NCBI GenBank assembly: GCA_903896925.1
Contig: CAITZM010000182.1
Coordinates: 1-51,399, forward strand
Length of the DNA stretch: 51,399 nt
Source: an uncultured Lentisphaerota bacterium
Lineage (GTDB): Bacteria; Verrucomicrobiota; Kiritimatiellia; CAIQIC01
Direction of reading: 5' to 3'
Below the pieces are notes generated by a model, which was not told the origin of the DNA, made no database searches, and saw only the letters and a list, made by a program, of their open reading frames with translations. Made by a program: the position numbers and the translations under genes. Shown here in pieces: positions 1-7,684 of this stretch. Numbering within the stretch: the first letter of the stretch is position 1; the number at the start of each line of letters is the position of its first letter.

Positions 1-2
1 CT

Positions 3-36
3 CCCGCAACCACCGATTTGCGTCGGAGGTTGCGGG
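3..36. terminator. Perfect hairpin at the window edge
   Basis: Bases 3-11 pair with 28-36, and 13-16 pair with 23-26, leaving a 6-base loop. The stem is perfect apart from two facing A residues. It lies just past the stop codon of the minus-strand reading frame at 38, so it could stop transcription from the right. No run of U follows inside the window, so it may equally be an intergenic palindromic repeat. Confidence 0.5.
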
Positions 37-37
37 C

Positions 38-298
38 CTACATCTTCGACTTGAACGGGCCGAAGATTTTCGTGACGCGGTGACTCTCCGAAGTGTCGTC
101 CACAATCACGACGCGAAATCCGGTGCCACCGGGCGAGATGCGCAGGACGATGTGGCCGTGGCCGCTGGCCATGCGGTCAATGTCCTTGATGTCTTCATGA
201 GCTTTTGGATGCACATCCGTGGCCCAATAAGAAATTGCTTCGGCGCGCCCACTGGGGGAGCGCCGCTTTTCGACCGCATTATGACGCTGAAAAAACAT
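38..298 (-). CDS. Hypothetical small protein or gene fragment
   Basis: An 86-residue frame with no signal peptide. The C-terminal half (from about residue 40) has protein-like alternating hydrophobic pattern, with IVLRISPGGTGFRVVIVDD and a basic end GPFKSKM. The N-terminal part is arginine-rich and looks less natural, and no clear ribosome binding site precedes the ATG. A hairpin follows the stop codon. It could be the 3' remnant of a longer gene whose 5' part has decayed. I recognise no family, and it may not be expressed. Confidence 0.3.
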   Translation of the reverse strand: MFFQRHNAVEKRRSPSGRAEAISYWATDVHPKAHEDIKDIDRMASGHGHIVLRISPGGTGFRVVIVDDTSESHRVTKIFGPFKSKM

Positions 299-737
299 GC
301 GCGCATTTTTACGCAGCGCCCCGCAAAAGCAAGCTTTTAGTGGGGCGAAATTTCGCGTGGGAGCGAGGTTGCAGCGGTCGTTAGGCGCGGCAGGGCAAGA
401 CGGGTGCGGGCGGTTGGCGAATTAATCGTAAACGGGACCGGGGTCGTATCGATCGTAGTCCGGGAAAACCTGCACATCAGCGGCGGCAGCTTGGTCGTTA
501 ACTTCCGCCGCGGCTGGCGGACCGCGTGCCGGCATAGATCATTTTCACCACCAGGTCACCAGGACACCAAGCTGAAAGCTTATCGCTAACCAGTCCCCCC
601 TTGGTGACTTCGTGCCTTTGTGGTGAACTTCTTCCTTGGCTGCCTGGGCTGAACCTTTCTTCGGACCATGCATCCCCAACCCGGTCGCGCATTGCCACCT
701 TTATCAACTCGGGCAGTAGATCGCAGCGCCTTGGGCA
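299..737. other. Intergenic stretch without a convincing gene
   Basis: Several short frames overlap here on both strands, but none has a family signature, a signal peptide or a good ribosome binding site. The only structured element is the imperfect inverted repeat at 544-627. The stretch lies downstream of the last gene of the 4088-761 operon and probably contains decayed sequence. Confidence 0.5.
544..627. repeat. Imperfect inverted repeat (REP-like hairpin)
   Basis: Arm 544-571 pairs with 600-627 at 22 of 28 positions, around a 28-base loop. The outer arms read TTCACCAC and GTGGTGAA. It sits about 130 bp downstream of the operon ending at 761. Position and general form resemble the hairpin at 30929-31006, also at an operon 3' end. 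It could stabilise transcript ends or terminate transcription. Confidence 0.5.
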
Positions 738-764
738 TTAAATGAGGATGTGGGCGGGCTTCAT
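738..764 (-). pseudogene. Eight-codon remnant of a gene start
   Basis: The ATG at 764 overlaps the TGA of the preceding isomerase-like gene in the ATGA pattern seen at most joints of this locus. The frame then reads MKPAHILI and stops. The MKP opening matches the starts of several secreted proteins in the window (for example those starting at 43595 and 45874). I infer the start of a lost downstream gene. A chance occurrence is possible, given how short it is. Confidence 0.35.
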
Positions 765-1750
765 GGTTGCGTTGGCGTGACGGCGGCGATGGCGGCGCGC
801 AGCTCCGCGTGCAGCTTCGCGACAATGGTGTAGGGATCGTAATCCTTGCGGCCCATCGACAGCGTCTCGATGGGCAGGTAGCCGCGATAGCCGGCCGCGT
901 GGATGATGCCCACAAGCTTGGCGAGGTCGGTGCGCGGCGAGTCGAGGCGGCTTTGCGTGGTTTCCTTGATCTGCCAGTTCATCGCATAGGGCGTGGCGAG
1001 CGCGATATCGGCGTAGGGGTCTTCGGTAAGGTATTTGCCGGTGTCCACAAGCGCACCGCACCACGGATGGTCCACGCGCTTGAGCAGGCTCACATGCTCC
1101 GCGCCGGTGGAAAGAAAGTCGCCGTGATTCTGCACCGCGACGAGCACGCCGAATTTTTCGCCGTGCTCCGCGCACTCGCGCAAGGCGTCGCTCATCCAGG
1201 TTTCGACGGCCTCGCGCGGCGCATGGCCGGCCGCGATCTGCCAGTCCTTGATGGGCTGCTGCGGCCCGGCGAACGTGCGCACGACCGGCGCGCCGAGCCG
1301 CGCGGCGACCTCGATCCAAAGCTTGGTGACCTGCACGCCTGCGGCGCGCACGGCCTTGTCGGCAGTGGCGAAATCGTTGCGCACGCCCGTGCCGCTGATG
1401 GCGAGGCCGAGGTCGTGTGTGTGGCGTTTGATCCGCGCGATATAGGCGTTGTCCGGCGCCTGCGGATAGCCGGGGAAGAAATAGCCGGTGAGGTCCACGG
1501 CGGCAAAATCCTGCTTCGCCGCATAGTCGCAGACGCCAAACAGGTCCAGCCCCTGGCTCGCGTCCTTCGCGTTGGCGTTGAGCAGCTCGAGGAACGAATA
1601 GGCGTTGAGCGCGGTCTTCAGCGAGGCGGGGCCGACACGCTGGATGGGCGCGGTGGCCGCCAGCAGTCGGGCGGCCGGCGCGGCGGCGCCGGCCAGGGAA
1701 AGAAGGGCGGTCTGCTTCAGAAAAGAGCGGCGGCTTGAATTCATTTGCAT
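761..1750 (-). CDS. Tat-exported sugar isomerase/epimerase-like TIM barrel
   Basis: A 329-residue protein of the xylose isomerase-like TIM-barrel superfamily. The N-terminus carries a Tat signal (SSRRSFLK, then a hydrophobic stretch ending in ARLLAATA), so it is probably exported folded. The barrel has VAVQNHGD, WCGALVDTGKY, NWQIKET and YLPIETL, at the positions where this superfamily binds its divalent metal and substrate. The start is placed at the ATG at 1750, preceded by AGGA; the in-frame ATG two codons on (1744) is also possible. It is the last intact gene of the operon headed by the sulfatase at 4088. Isomerisation or epimerisation of a released sugar is the likely role; the substrate is unknown. 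Confidence 0.8.
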   Translation of the reverse strand: MQMNSSRRSFLKQTALLSLAGAAAPAARLLAATAPIQRVGPASLKTALNAYSFLELLNANAKDASQGLDLFGVCDYAAKQDFAAVDLTGYFFPGYPQAPDNAYIARIKRHTHDLGLAISGTGVRNDFATADKAVRAAGVQVTKLWIEVAARLGAPVVRTFAGPQQPIKDWQIAAGHAPREAVETWMSDALRECAEHGEKFGVLVAVQNHGDFLSTGAEHVSLLKRVDHPWCGALVDTGKYLTEDPYADIALATPYAMNWQIKETTQSRLDSPRTDLAKLVGIIHAAGYRGYLPIETLSMGRKDYDPYTIVAKLHAELRAAIAAVTPTQP

Positions 1751-1763
1751 GGTTTCGTTTGTC

Positions 1764-2135
1764 CTATTTTTTACCGGCGTTGGCAAGCGGCAGAATGTAG
1801 CGATAGCTCACAAAGGCGAGCTGCGTGCTGTCGGGCGACCACGAGGGAACATTCATCGTGCCCTGCCCGCCGAAAAGCGTGGCGATCACTTTCGGTTTGC
1901 CTCCCGCCAGCGGCATCACACGCAACACAACGTTCTGGTCGGCAGGATGGCCCTTCACGCCCTTGCTGGTCAGAAACTCCGCCGAGCCCTTCAGTTCGAT
2001 CCTGCCCACATCGCTGGCGCTTTCAAAAACACCGAGCCCCGCCGCCCGTGCCGGCCAGGACGACGCGAGGAGCACGCCCAGACACAGTTTCGTGATCTGC
2101 GCAGGAAGGTTTGCTCGAAATAGGAACGGTTGCAT
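1764..2135 (-). pseudogene. Internally deleted TolB/PD40 beta-propeller gene
   Basis: Only 123 residues: an N-terminal signal sequence, a short segment (GVFESASDVGRIELKGSAEF), then directly a typical propeller end with a PD40/WD40-type repeat (NVPSWSPDSTQLAFVS) after GGKPKVIATLFGGQG. Secreted TolB-like proteins of this kind are normally several hundred residues long, with many such repeats, so most of the propeller appears to be missing. The frame stays open and has a good AGGAG ribosome binding site, so a short product may still be made. It lies 24 bp after the sulfatase and 13 bp before the isomerase-like gene. An in-frame deletion is inferred. Confidence 0.6.
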
Positions 2136-2159
2136 GGCGGTTCTCCTGCTATGTGGCTT

Positions 2160-4088
2160 TTATGGCTTAGGCTGGGCGGTACTGATCTTGAGATTCTTGA
2201 TGATACCCTTGAGCATGGTCTTGCCGTCGTAGTCATCCACGGTGACCTTGGAGTCATGGCCGACACATAAATCTTCCTGAGGTTGCCGGTGCAGCGGGCC
2301 GGCAGCCTTCCCACTGGCGACGGGCTTGCCGTCGAGCAGCAGCGTCATCGCGCCATCTGCGGCTAACCGCGCCTCGATACGCGTCGTCTCGCCGACCGCC
2401 CCTGAAGAGGTGATGCGCGTGACGTCCTTGCTCCCCCCATGCACCGCAAACACGGCGTGTCCGTCCTTGAGATAGAGTGTGTAGCCGACGGCAGCACCAC
2501 CCTGTGAGACGATGACGCCGTCACGCGCCGTCGTGATCAGCTCACAAGTAATTGTGATGGGCTTGCCGACAACCTGAGGCGCGAGATCCGGCGTGAGCAC
2601 ATCACCGATTTTCAGCGCGTCGAGTGCGACGGCGACGGCGGGTTTCCTGGCGACGCCTTTTTTCTTCGCCGCGCCTTTTTTGCCGCCATCCTCGGAGGGA
2701 TAGAGCGTGACGGCATTTTCCACGAAACCCGCCGGCCGCACTTCGGGGCCGGGCTGGCCGTCGCCGAGTTCCGCCGCCATTTTCACCGCGAGCGCCTTCA
2801 GGCGGTTCACCACGTCGGGATGTTCCGCGGCCACGTCGGTGCGTTCGCCGATTTCTGCATCGAGGTTGTAGAGACGCGGCTTGTCGAGCGAGGCGGGCAC
2901 CGCTGGCCCGCTCTTCCCCATGCCCTCGGCCTGCGGCGCAATGGCGAGCTTCCACGGGCCGACGCGCACCGCCTGCAACTTGTAACCGCTGTAGTAGTAG
3001 CGCGCCTCGTGCGGCGACTCCTTCGTCTGGCCCAGCAACAGTGGCGAAATATCTTTGCCATCTATCTTCCGGTCGGTGGGCACGGTGCCGCCCGCCAGCT
3101 TCACAAAGGTAGGCAGAAAATCGTAGTTGCCCGCGATGGCGTCGCACACGCTGCCGGGCGCGACCTTGCCCGGCCACCACGCCAGCGTCGGCTCGCGAAC
3201 GCCGCCTTCCCACGTGCTGCCCTTGCCCCCGCGCAGCGGACCAGCCGTGCCGGCGTCGTTGCCCTTGACAAGCCACGGGCCGTTGTCGCTGCTGAACATC
3301 ACCAGGGTGTTCTGGTCGAGCTTGAGTTCGCGCAGCGTCGCGAAGATCTGCCCGACGCTCCAGTCCACCTCCTCGACCCAGTCGCCAAAGCGGCCGTTGG
3401 CCGACTTGCCCGCGAACGCCTTGCCCGGATGGACCGGCACGTGCACGGCGGTGTGCGGGAAATAGAGGAAGAAAGGCTGGTCTTTGTTGGTGGTGATGAA
3501 CTTCAGCGCCTCGGCCGTGTAGCGCTCGACAATGCAGTTCTGCGCATCGTCGGTCAGCAATTCCTCCACCGTCTCGTCGCGCATCAGCGGCACGACGGGC
3601 TGGCCGTTGATCTTCGACTTCCGCATCATGTCGTTCGAGTAGGGCAGCCCGAAATAGTGATCGAAACCGTGCCTCGTCGGCAGAAATTCCGGCTGGTCGC
3701 CGAGGTGCCACTTGCCGATGCACATCGTCGCGTAGCCCTGTGCCTTCATCAGTTCGCCGAGGGTGTGTTCGGCGGCGTTGATGCCGTGCTGCGAGGCCGG
3801 CGGAAAGACGCCGGGGATCGAAACGCGGACGCCGTAGCAGCCGGTCATCACCTGCGAACGCGAGACCGAGCAGACCGGCGCCGCGTAGAAGCTGGTGAAC
3901 TTCATCCCCTCCCGCGCCATGCGGTCCAGGTGCGGCGTGCGGTTCTTCGTCGAACCGAACGGCCCGATGTCGCCGTAACCCATGTCGTCAATGAAGATGA
4001 GGACGATGTTCGGCTTCGCCGCCGTTTGCGCCCACAACGCGTTGGCGGAAACCAGCAGGGCGGCAAGTGCGATAACAATATTTTTCAT
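2160..4088 (-). CDS. Secreted sulfatase with C-terminal LamG-like domain
   Basis: A 642-residue type I (formylglycine) sulfatase. A signal peptide ends near LWAQ (residue 21). The metal-binding pair is D34-D35 (IFIDDMGYGD). The active-site box is C73-S-V-S-R, with V where P or A is usual; C73 would be converted to formylglycine by an enzyme not encoded here. GKWHLG (K126, H128) and FSSDNG complete the core. Residues from about 525 form a jelly-roll, LamG/concanavalin-like domain (GVIVSQGGAAVGYTLYLKDG onward) that may bind carbohydrate. The ATG at 4088 is preceded by AGGA. It heads an operon, with three phased palindromes 41-115 bp upstream. The substrate cannot be assigned. Confidence 0.92.
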   Translation of the reverse strand: MKNIVIALAALLVSANALWAQTAAKPNIVLIFIDDMGYGDIGPFGSTKNRTPHLDRMAREGMKFTSFYAAPVCSVSRSQVMTGCYGVRVSIPGVFPPASQHGINAAEHTLGELMKAQGYATMCIGKWHLGDQPEFLPTRHGFDHYFGLPYSNDMMRKSKINGQPVVPLMRDETVEELLTDDAQNCIVERYTAEALKFITTNKDQPFFLYFPHTAVHVPVHPGKAFAGKSANGRFGDWVEEVDWSVGQIFATLRELKLDQNTLVMFSSDNGPWLVKGNDAGTAGPLRGGKGSTWEGGVREPTLAWWPGKVAPGSVCDAIAGNYDFLPTFVKLAGGTVPTDRKIDGKDISPLLLGQTKESPHEARYYYSGYKLQAVRVGPWKLAIAPQAEGMGKSGPAVPASLDKPRLYNLDAEIGERTDVAAEHPDVVNRLKALAVKMAAELGDGQPGPEVRPAGFVENAVTLYPSEDGGKKGAAKKKGVARKPAVAVALDALKIGDVLTPDLAPQVVGKPITITCELITTARDGVIVSQGGAAVGYTLYLKDGHAVFAVHGGSKDVTRITSSGAVGETTRIEARLAADGAMTLLLDGKPVASGKAAGPLHRQPQEDLCVGHDSKVTVDDYDGKTMLKGIIKNLKISTAQPKP

Positions 4089-4124
4089 GCGATGTCCTTC
4101 TGTTGTTGGTCGTCGGAGGAGGAG

Positions 4125-4207
4125 TTTTCCAAGCATTGGAAAACGAAACCGCGACTTTTTCCAAGCCTTGAAAAAAACGACGCCCCCTGTTTCCAATACC
4201 TGGAAAA
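4125..4207. promoter_or_regulatory. Array of three phased palindromes
   Basis: Three copies of the TTTTCC...GGAAAA palindrome have cores CCAAGCATTGG (4129-4139), CCAAGCCTTGA (4161-4171) and CCAATACCTGG (4193-4203). Centres are 32 and 32 bp apart, three helical turns. The array lies between the end of the sulfatase at 4242 and the start of the one at 4088, so it probably controls the latter and its operon. Operator function is inferred from symmetry, phasing and recurrence. Confidence 0.75.
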
Positions 4208-4241
4208 GTTGCCTGGGCGGTTGTGGCCCCCATGATCTGTT

Positions 4242-6161
4242 TTATTTGATGTCATCTGCACGAACGGTTCGTACGCGGATATTAGAGAAATATTCGGAAT
4301 CGGCGATCTTGCGCGTGCGGCTGTCCTTGCCGCAGGTCCAGATCGGGGTGGTGGTGCCATCGGCATGACGGATGCGAAGGTTGTCGAGATAGACCTTGAA
4401 CGTGCCGGGCTTACCGCCGGTGAACACCAGACCGTGCCTCGGCAGTGAGCCGGGCGCGCTGCTACACAGGCCGATCACGCGATGTTCCCAGACGCCGGGG
4501 CCGCCCTTGGTCTCCGGGCCGAGCACCTGCTCGCGGCCGAACTGGTCCACGCCTTCGCCACGGCGGAAATCGAACTGCTTCGGCTGCTCGTCATTGCCCT
4601 TGAACGGCGAGCAGAAGAAGCCGCGCCGCAGGCTGTCAGGCGCGACGGCAAGATCGAACTCGAGGTAGTCGCTGGCGACGTGCCCGCCCTCGAGGCTCGC
4701 GAACGGCACGACCAGTTGATCCCGCGGCCGCGCTTTGGCCGTCACGGTCGCGGTGATTTCCAGCACCTCGCCCTCGGGCGCGGGCTGGGCGTCGAGCCGT
4801 GCGGGCGGTGCCTGGTGCGAGAGCGCCGCGCCGAGCGACGCGACCCACGCATCCATCTTGGCCGCCAGTTCTTTCACTGCCTCGGGATGCTGGCCGGCAA
4901 CGTTCGTGGCCTCGCCCTCGTCCTTGCGGATGTCATAGAGCTCGACGCGATCGAAGAAGCGGTGGAGCTTCCACTGCGCGGTGCGGAGGGCATCCTCGTT
5001 GCGCCACGCCCAGTAGCAACTCTCCACCGGGCTGGCGCCGCCGGCGCGCAGCGCGGGCCAGATATTTTTGCCGTCGAGCGGACGCGTATCCGGCATGGTT
5101 CCGCCGGCCATCGCGAGGAGCGTCGGGAACATATCGAGTGCGCCGCACAAGCCGTCCCAGGTGCGCCCGGCGAGTTTTTCCCGCGGCCAATGGATCACCG
5201 TCGGCAGCCGCACGCCGCCTTCATAGATGCTGTGCTTGCCGCCCTTGAGCGGCAGATTGCTGCCGTCCTTCGTTGCGCCGTTGTCGCTGGTGAACACAAC
5301 GATGGTGTTCTCCCGCAGGCCGAGCTTGTCGAGTTCGGCGAGAATGGTGGCGATGTTCTTGTCCATCGCCCGGACCATCGCAGCGTAGGTGCGCTTCGTT
5401 TCGTCGGTCACCTTCGCATACACGTCCTGCAGATCGGAATCCTTCGCCTGGTAAGGTGCGTGGACGATGTGGAACGGCACGTAGCAGAAGAACGGGCGCG
5501 CCTTGTTCTCGCGGATGAAATCCAGCACGTGGCCGGTGATCAGATCTTCGGTATAGCCGACATCCTGCGGCCGATACTCGCGGTTGTGCCACCAGCTCAC
5601 CGGGCCATGGCCGCCGACGGTGCGCCGCGTGAAATAATCCGCGCCGCCGCCGTAATAGACCCACGCTTCGTCGAAGCCGTGCGCGTTCGCGCCGAACCCG
5701 CCGATGAGTTTCTTGTTGGGCTTGTCCTTGAACGCCGCCACGAACGCCGCGCGGTATTCCGGCGTGTCGGGATCCTCGCCGTTGTGCCACTTGCCGAAGA
5801 CGCCGGTGCGATATCCGTTGGCCTTGAACGCCTCCGCGATGGTCGTCTCCTCGCGCGCGAGTTCGCCGCCGACCTCCGGCCCGGTGCCGACACGGAACGG
5901 ATGCCGCCCGGTCAGCAGCATCGCGCGCGTCGGCGAGCAGACGCACCAGCCCGTGAAATTCCGCAGCTCGACGCCCTGCTTGAACAGCCGGTCAATCGTC
6001 GGCGTCGGGATGCCGCCGCCGTGCGTGCTCACATCGCTCCAGCCCAGATCGTCGGCGAGGAGATAAACCACGTTGGGTTGTGCGGCAGCGAGCGCACCGC
6101 CCACGCAAAGAGAGAGCGTGGCGAACGCGAGAAAGGTATTTTTCATGACGGAAGCTTTCAT
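4242..6161 (-). CDS. Secreted sulfatase
   Basis: A 639-residue type I sulfatase with signal peptide (cleavage near GALAAA). D37-D38 bind metal, the active-site box is C75-S-P-T-R79, and FGKWHNG and FTSDNG follow. The C-terminal 150 residues or so (from EGEVLEITATVT) form an extra beta-rich domain ending in VYLDNLRIRHADG, like carbohydrate-binding or family 16-type sandwiches. The start at 6161 has GGGGAG seven bases upstream and shares one base with the stop of the preceding sulfatase, so translation is likely coupled; the alternative ATG at 6146 has no ribosome binding site. It is the last gene of the enolase/sulfatase operon. Substrate unknown. Confidence 0.92.
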   Translation of the reverse strand: MKASVMKNTFLAFATLSLCVGGALAAAQPNVVYLLADDLGWSDVSTHGGGIPTPTIDRLFKQGVELRNFTGWCVCSPTRAMLLTGRHPFRVGTGPEVGGELAREETTIAEAFKANGYRTGVFGKWHNGEDPDTPEYRAAFVAAFKDKPNKKLIGGFGANAHGFDEAWVYYGGGADYFTRRTVGGHGPVSWWHNREYRPQDVGYTEDLITGHVLDFIRENKARPFFCYVPFHIVHAPYQAKDSDLQDVYAKVTDETKRTYAAMVRAMDKNIATILAELDKLGLRENTIVVFTSDNGATKDGSNLPLKGGKHSIYEGGVRLPTVIHWPREKLAGRTWDGLCGALDMFPTLLAMAGGTMPDTRPLDGKNIWPALRAGGASPVESCYWAWRNEDALRTAQWKLHRFFDRVELYDIRKDEGEATNVAGQHPEAVKELAAKMDAWVASLGAALSHQAPPARLDAQPAPEGEVLEITATVTAKARPRDQLVVPFASLEGGHVASDYLEFDLAVAPDSLRRGFFCSPFKGNDEQPKQFDFRRGEGVDQFGREQVLGPETKGGPGVWEHRVIGLCSSAPGSLPRHGLVFTGGKPGTFKVYLDNLRIRHADGTTTPIWTCGKDSRTRKIADSEYFSNIRVRTVRADDIK

Positions 6162-7684
6162 CAAGGGCTCCCCGGCTTTTTTTCCTGCGCGGCAGCCACG
6201 TTTTCTTCCGGCCACGGTAGCGGTTGGAATTCCGGCTTGGCCCACTCTTTCTGCGGCGGCGTCTGCCACAGCGGCGGCGCCATGGTCTTGTTCCACGCCT
6301 GCCACCGCGCGTCGAGCCGCTGTACCACGTCCGGGTTTCCGGCGGCAATATTCTTCGTTTCGGCGAGGTCGGCGTCCAGGTCATAGAGCTCGCGCTTCGC
6401 GTTCTTCTCTCCGGTGAGCAGCTTGTAGCGCCCTTCGCGGATCGCGCCGCGCGCCTGCTCTTTCCAAAACAGACGCTCGTGCGGCGCGGCCTGCGTCTGC
6501 CCGGTGAGATGCGGCAGCAGGTTCACGCCGTCGAGCTGCATCCCCTGCGGTGCGCCGCCGGCGAGCGCGAGCGCGGTCGCGCCCATGTCGAACGCGGATA
6601 CCGGCTGCGCAAACGTCGTGCCCGCCGGGAGCGTGCCCTTCCACGACGCGACGAACGGCACGCGGATGCCGCCTTCATAGAGCGTGCCCTTCCAGCCGCG
6701 CAGCGGATGATTCGAGCTCGGATAGCCCGGCCTGCCGTCGTGGCTGTTCGCGCCGCCGCCGTTGTCGCTCAAAAAGAAAATCAACGTCTGCTCGTCGAGC
6801 TGGTTCTCGTGCACGGCGGCGAGCACCTGGCCGACGCCCTGATCGAGCTTCGAGACCATCGCCACATAGGTGCGGCGCAACTCCGCCGGGATCCGGTCGA
6901 GGTGCGCCATCTTCTGCGCATCGAATTTCGCCTCCTCGTCCTTCGGCGCTTCATAGGGCGAGTGCGGCGCGTTGTAGGCGAGATAGAGAAAGAACGGCTG
7001 CCTTGCCTGCGCCGGGCCTGTCGCGGCGTGCCGCCGGATGAACGCAGCGGCCTCGTCGCTGAACAGATCGGTCAGGTAGCGATCCGCCTTCACCGGCTCG
7101 TCGTTGCGCAGGATCGGCAGCGTGCCGTTGACGAACCACTCCGGCCACGGGCGCTTGGGAAGTTTCCGTCCGTAATATTCCCACGGAAAATAATCGTGCC
7201 CGCCGCCGAGGAAGCCGAACCATTCGGTGAAGCCCATCCGGTTCGGATGCCGGTCGGCCGTCGCGCCCAGATGCCACTTGCCGATGCCGCCGGTCACATA
7301 GCCGAGCTGCTGCAGCGCGCGCGGCACCGTCATGATGCCCGGCGGCAGGCCTTGGTCGGCGGCGAGCACCGGCGTCGGGTTCGTGTAGAAACCGAAGCGG
7401 TGCGAATCGCGCCCGGTGATGATGCCCGCGCGCGACGGCGCACAGGCGCACCACGACACATAGCCCGAGGAGAAGCGCACGCCGCCCTGCGCCAAACGGT
7501 CAATGTTCGGCGTCGGCAAATCTCCGAGCCCCTGAAAGCCCACGTCGGCATAACCGAGATCATCGGCGAGAATGATGATCACGTTCGGCCGGCGCGCCGC
7601 GGCCGGCTCCGCGGCGTGCAACGCCACACAGAACATCAACAGCAACGACGCGACAACAGGCCCCATCCGTGTTTTCATGTTCAT
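6161..7684 (-). CDS. Secreted sulfatase
   Basis: A 507-residue type I sulfatase. A signal peptide ends near ALHAAEP; D41-D42 bind metal; the box is C81-A-P-S-R85, followed by GIGKWHLG and FFLSDNGGG. The C-terminus is short and has no extra domain. Its ATG at 7684 overlaps the TGA of the previous sulfatase gene by four bases (ATGA), and its own stop shares a base with the next start, so the three sulfatases are probably translated in a fixed ratio. It is distinct in sequence from its neighbours, which suggests a different sulfate position or sugar rather than a recent duplicate. Confidence 0.92.
   Translation of the reverse strand: MNMKTRMGPVVASLLLMFCVALHAAEPAAARRPNVIIILADDLGYADVGFQGLGDLPTPNIDRLAQGGVRFSSGYVSWCACAPSRAGIITGRDSHRFGFYTNPTPVLAADQGLPPGIMTVPRALQQLGYVTGGIGKWHLGATADRHPNRMGFTEWFGFLGGGHDYFPWEYYGRKLPKRPWPEWFVNGTLPILRNDEPVKADRYLTDLFSDEAAAFIRRHAATGPAQARQPFFLYLAYNAPHSPYEAPKDEEAKFDAQKMAHLDRIPAELRRTYVAMVSKLDQGVGQVLAAVHENQLDEQTLIFFLSDNGGGANSHDGRPGYPSSNHPLRGWKGTLYEGGIRVPFVASWKGTLPAGTTFAQPVSAFDMGATALALAGGAPQGMQLDGVNLLPHLTGQTQAAPHERLFWKEQARGAIREGRYKLLTGEKNAKRELYDLDADLAETKNIAAGNPDVVQRLDARWQAWNKTMAPPLWQTPPQKEWAKPEFQPLPWPEENVAAAQEKKPGSP

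Noticed and set aside
404..589. Short plus-strand frame in the left intergenic region
   Set aside because: No ribosome binding site, no recognisable motif, and its end overlaps the inverted repeat at 544.
4089..4196. N-terminal extension of the sulfatase at 2160 (residues reading FFKAWKK, FPMLGK)
   Set aside because: These residues are the palindromes read as protein; the same FQ-x-LE and F-x-x-LGK strings appear at other arrays. The signal peptide begins at 4088.
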